A stretch of 64,000 nucleotides of DNA from Onishia taeanensis. Its GTDB lineage: Bacteria; Pseudomonadota; Gammaproteobacteria; Pseudomonadales; Halomonadaceae. The stretch covers positions 124,001-188,000 of the forward strand of contig NZ_QLSX01000004.1 in the NCBI RefSeq assembly GCF_003268885.1, written 5' to 3'. Both the position numbers and the translations under genes were made by a program. Every line of letters starts with the position of its first letter. Position 1 is the stretch's first letter. Below are positions 62,960 to 64,000 of the stretch, piece by piece. The notes under the pieces are model-generated. The model saw only the letters and a program-made list of their open reading frames with translations, did not search any database and was not told the origin of the DNA.

Positions 62960-64000
62960 TCAAGACACCTCACGCCGAGACGCGCCAGCCCGCGAGATTC
63001 CTGCCCTGGCTTCGCTGGCCTCGCTGCTCGCCTGGTCCTCGGCGGCCCACAGCGCCTGGATCAGGCCCTGGCTGGAATCGTCCATGGTCTCCAGGCCTTC
63101 GCGGGAGCCCAGGATACGCTCGGTCTCGCCGGCGATCTGCTTGCCGAGCTCCACGCCCCACTGGTCGAAAGGGTTGATGTCCCAGATGGTGGCCTGCACG
63201 AAGACCTTATGCTCATAGAGGGCAATCAGCGCGCCCAGGGTATGAGGCGTCAGGCGGTCGAGCAGCACGGTGCTAGAAGGCTGGTTGCCGCGATAGCGCT
63301 TGTGGTTCGGCCGCGGGCCGTCGTCTTCGATGGCGTCATCGCCGAGCATCAGCAGGCGCGACTGGGCGAAGCAGTTGGCGAGCGTCAGGCGATGCTGAGC
63401 CTTGAGGTGCGCGCGGGTTTCGGCGTCCTCGACGCGATCATAGCGGCGCAGCGGCGCGATGAAGTCGCACTCCACCGACTGGGTGCCCTGGTGCAGCAGC
63501 TGATAGAAGGCGTGCTGGGCGTTGGGGCCGAGCTGCCCCCATAGCACCGGGCAGGTGGAGTAAGCGGTCACCTGCCCCTCGTTGGTCACCGACTTGCCAT
63601 TGGACTCCATCTCGAGCTGCTCGAGATAGCTCGCAAAGTACTCGAGCCGGCCGTCGTAGGGCAGGATCGAGTGCGCGCGAATATCCAGGAAATTGACGTT
63701 CCAGATACCGGCGAGGCCCAGCAGCACTGGCAGGTTATCCTCGAGGGGCGCCTCCTGGAAATGGCGGTCCATGGCATAGGCGCCGCCCAGCAGTGCCCGG
63801 AAATTGGCCATGCCCACTACCAGCGCGATGGGCAGGCCGATGGCCCCCCACAGCGAGTAACGTCCGCCGACCCACTCCCAGAACTCGAGCTGATTGGCCG
63901 GCGCGATGCCCCACTCGGCCATCTTCTCAAGACTCGCCGAGACGCCGATAAAGTGCTGACGCATCACCAGAGCCCGGTCGATGGCGCTGGGCTCCTCGTG
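62960..64000 (-). CDS. pgi: Glucose-6-phosphate isomerase Pgi, C-terminal part (start outside window)
   Basis: The frame is open to the window edge; about 346 residues are visible. [18 protein letters not shown] is the PGI signature 1 region, and [19 protein letters not shown] with [16 protein letters not shown] is signature 2. It interconverts glucose-6-P and fructose-6-P. The last ~20 residues ([15 protein letters not shown]) form an extra non-conserved tail. It ends 28 bp before yqiA. Confidence 0.97.
   Translation of the reverse strand, partial: HEEPSAIDRALVMRQHFIGVSASLEKMAEWGIAPANQLEFWEWVGGRYSLWGAIGLPIALVVGMANFRALLGGAYAMDRHFQEAPLEDNLPVLLGLAGIWNVNFLDIRAHSILPYDGRLEYFASYLEQLEMESNGKSVTNEGQVTAYSTCPVLWGQLGPNAQHAFYQLLHQGTQSVECDFIAPLRRYDRVEDAETRAHLKAQHRLTLANCFAQSRLLMLGDDAIEDDGPRPNHKRYRGNQPSSTVLLDRLTPHTLGALIALYEHKVFVQATIWDINPFDQWGVELGKQIAGETERILGSREGLETMDDSSQGLIQALWAAEDQASSEASEARAGISRAGASRREVS

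Overview
The window is a 64 kb stretch of GC-rich gammaproteobacterial chromosome, most likely from a halophile of the Halomonas group. I infer this from the order nnr-tsaE-amiB-mutL-miaA-hfq-hflX-hflK-hflC-purA with queG, orn, rsgA and psd beside it (shared with E. coli), from the Pseudomonas/Halomonas-type small genes (DUF3549, YqcC, TIGR02647), and from the Na+-coupled functions (two PutP symporters, a sodium-channel-like protein). Almost all sequence is coding. I saw no rRNA, tRNA, CRISPR array, insertion sequence or prophage.

Layout. 1-6160: proline catabolism, with the 3' part of putA followed by two putP symporters set inside a decayed duplication. 6295-9830: an orphan YbgE-like protein, two OmpW porins and BrnQ. 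10119-13240: a GGCT-fold protein, a YqcC protein and a polar amino acid (probably cystine) ABC transporter. 13719-16155: DUF3549, a RimK-associated protease and rimK. 16261-17527: two convergent, overlapping genes. 17707-23694: a suf Fe-S operon (regulator-B-C-D-S-T) with a Fur box and an IscR-like operator. 24040-26569: purA and hisZ. 26843-37261: the hfq superoperon. 37432-42197: queG, orn, rsgA, a rhodanese and psd. 42338-45799: a three-subunit FAD/Fe-S/cytochrome c sugar or polyol dehydrogenase. 46071-48928: epmA, efp and epmB, which make and modify EF-P. 49064-51093: leuA with a leucine-codon leader peptide. 51130-51957: a BacNav-type channel. 52284-56689: two multi-sensor diguanylate cyclases around a TIGR02647 gene. 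56848-64000: serB, parC, parE, yqiA and the 3' part of pgi.

Most genes work in core metabolism, translation, RNA and DNA maintenance. The most informative items beyond routine annotation are: (1) the remnant duplication of the putA-putP junction around an extra putP, with intergenic hairpins that keep pairing in both copies; (2) an unannotated 19-residue leuA leader peptide rich in CUA leucine codons; (3) an IscR-type site over the promoter of the suf regulator plus a distal Fur box; (4) 13-bp tandem repeats directly upstream of the mutL start; (5) a sodium-channel homologue with an acidic, calcium-channel-like filter; (6) a perfect inverted repeat around a TATAAT box in front of the amino acid ABC transporter. 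I did not find a convincing wholly new multi-gene system.
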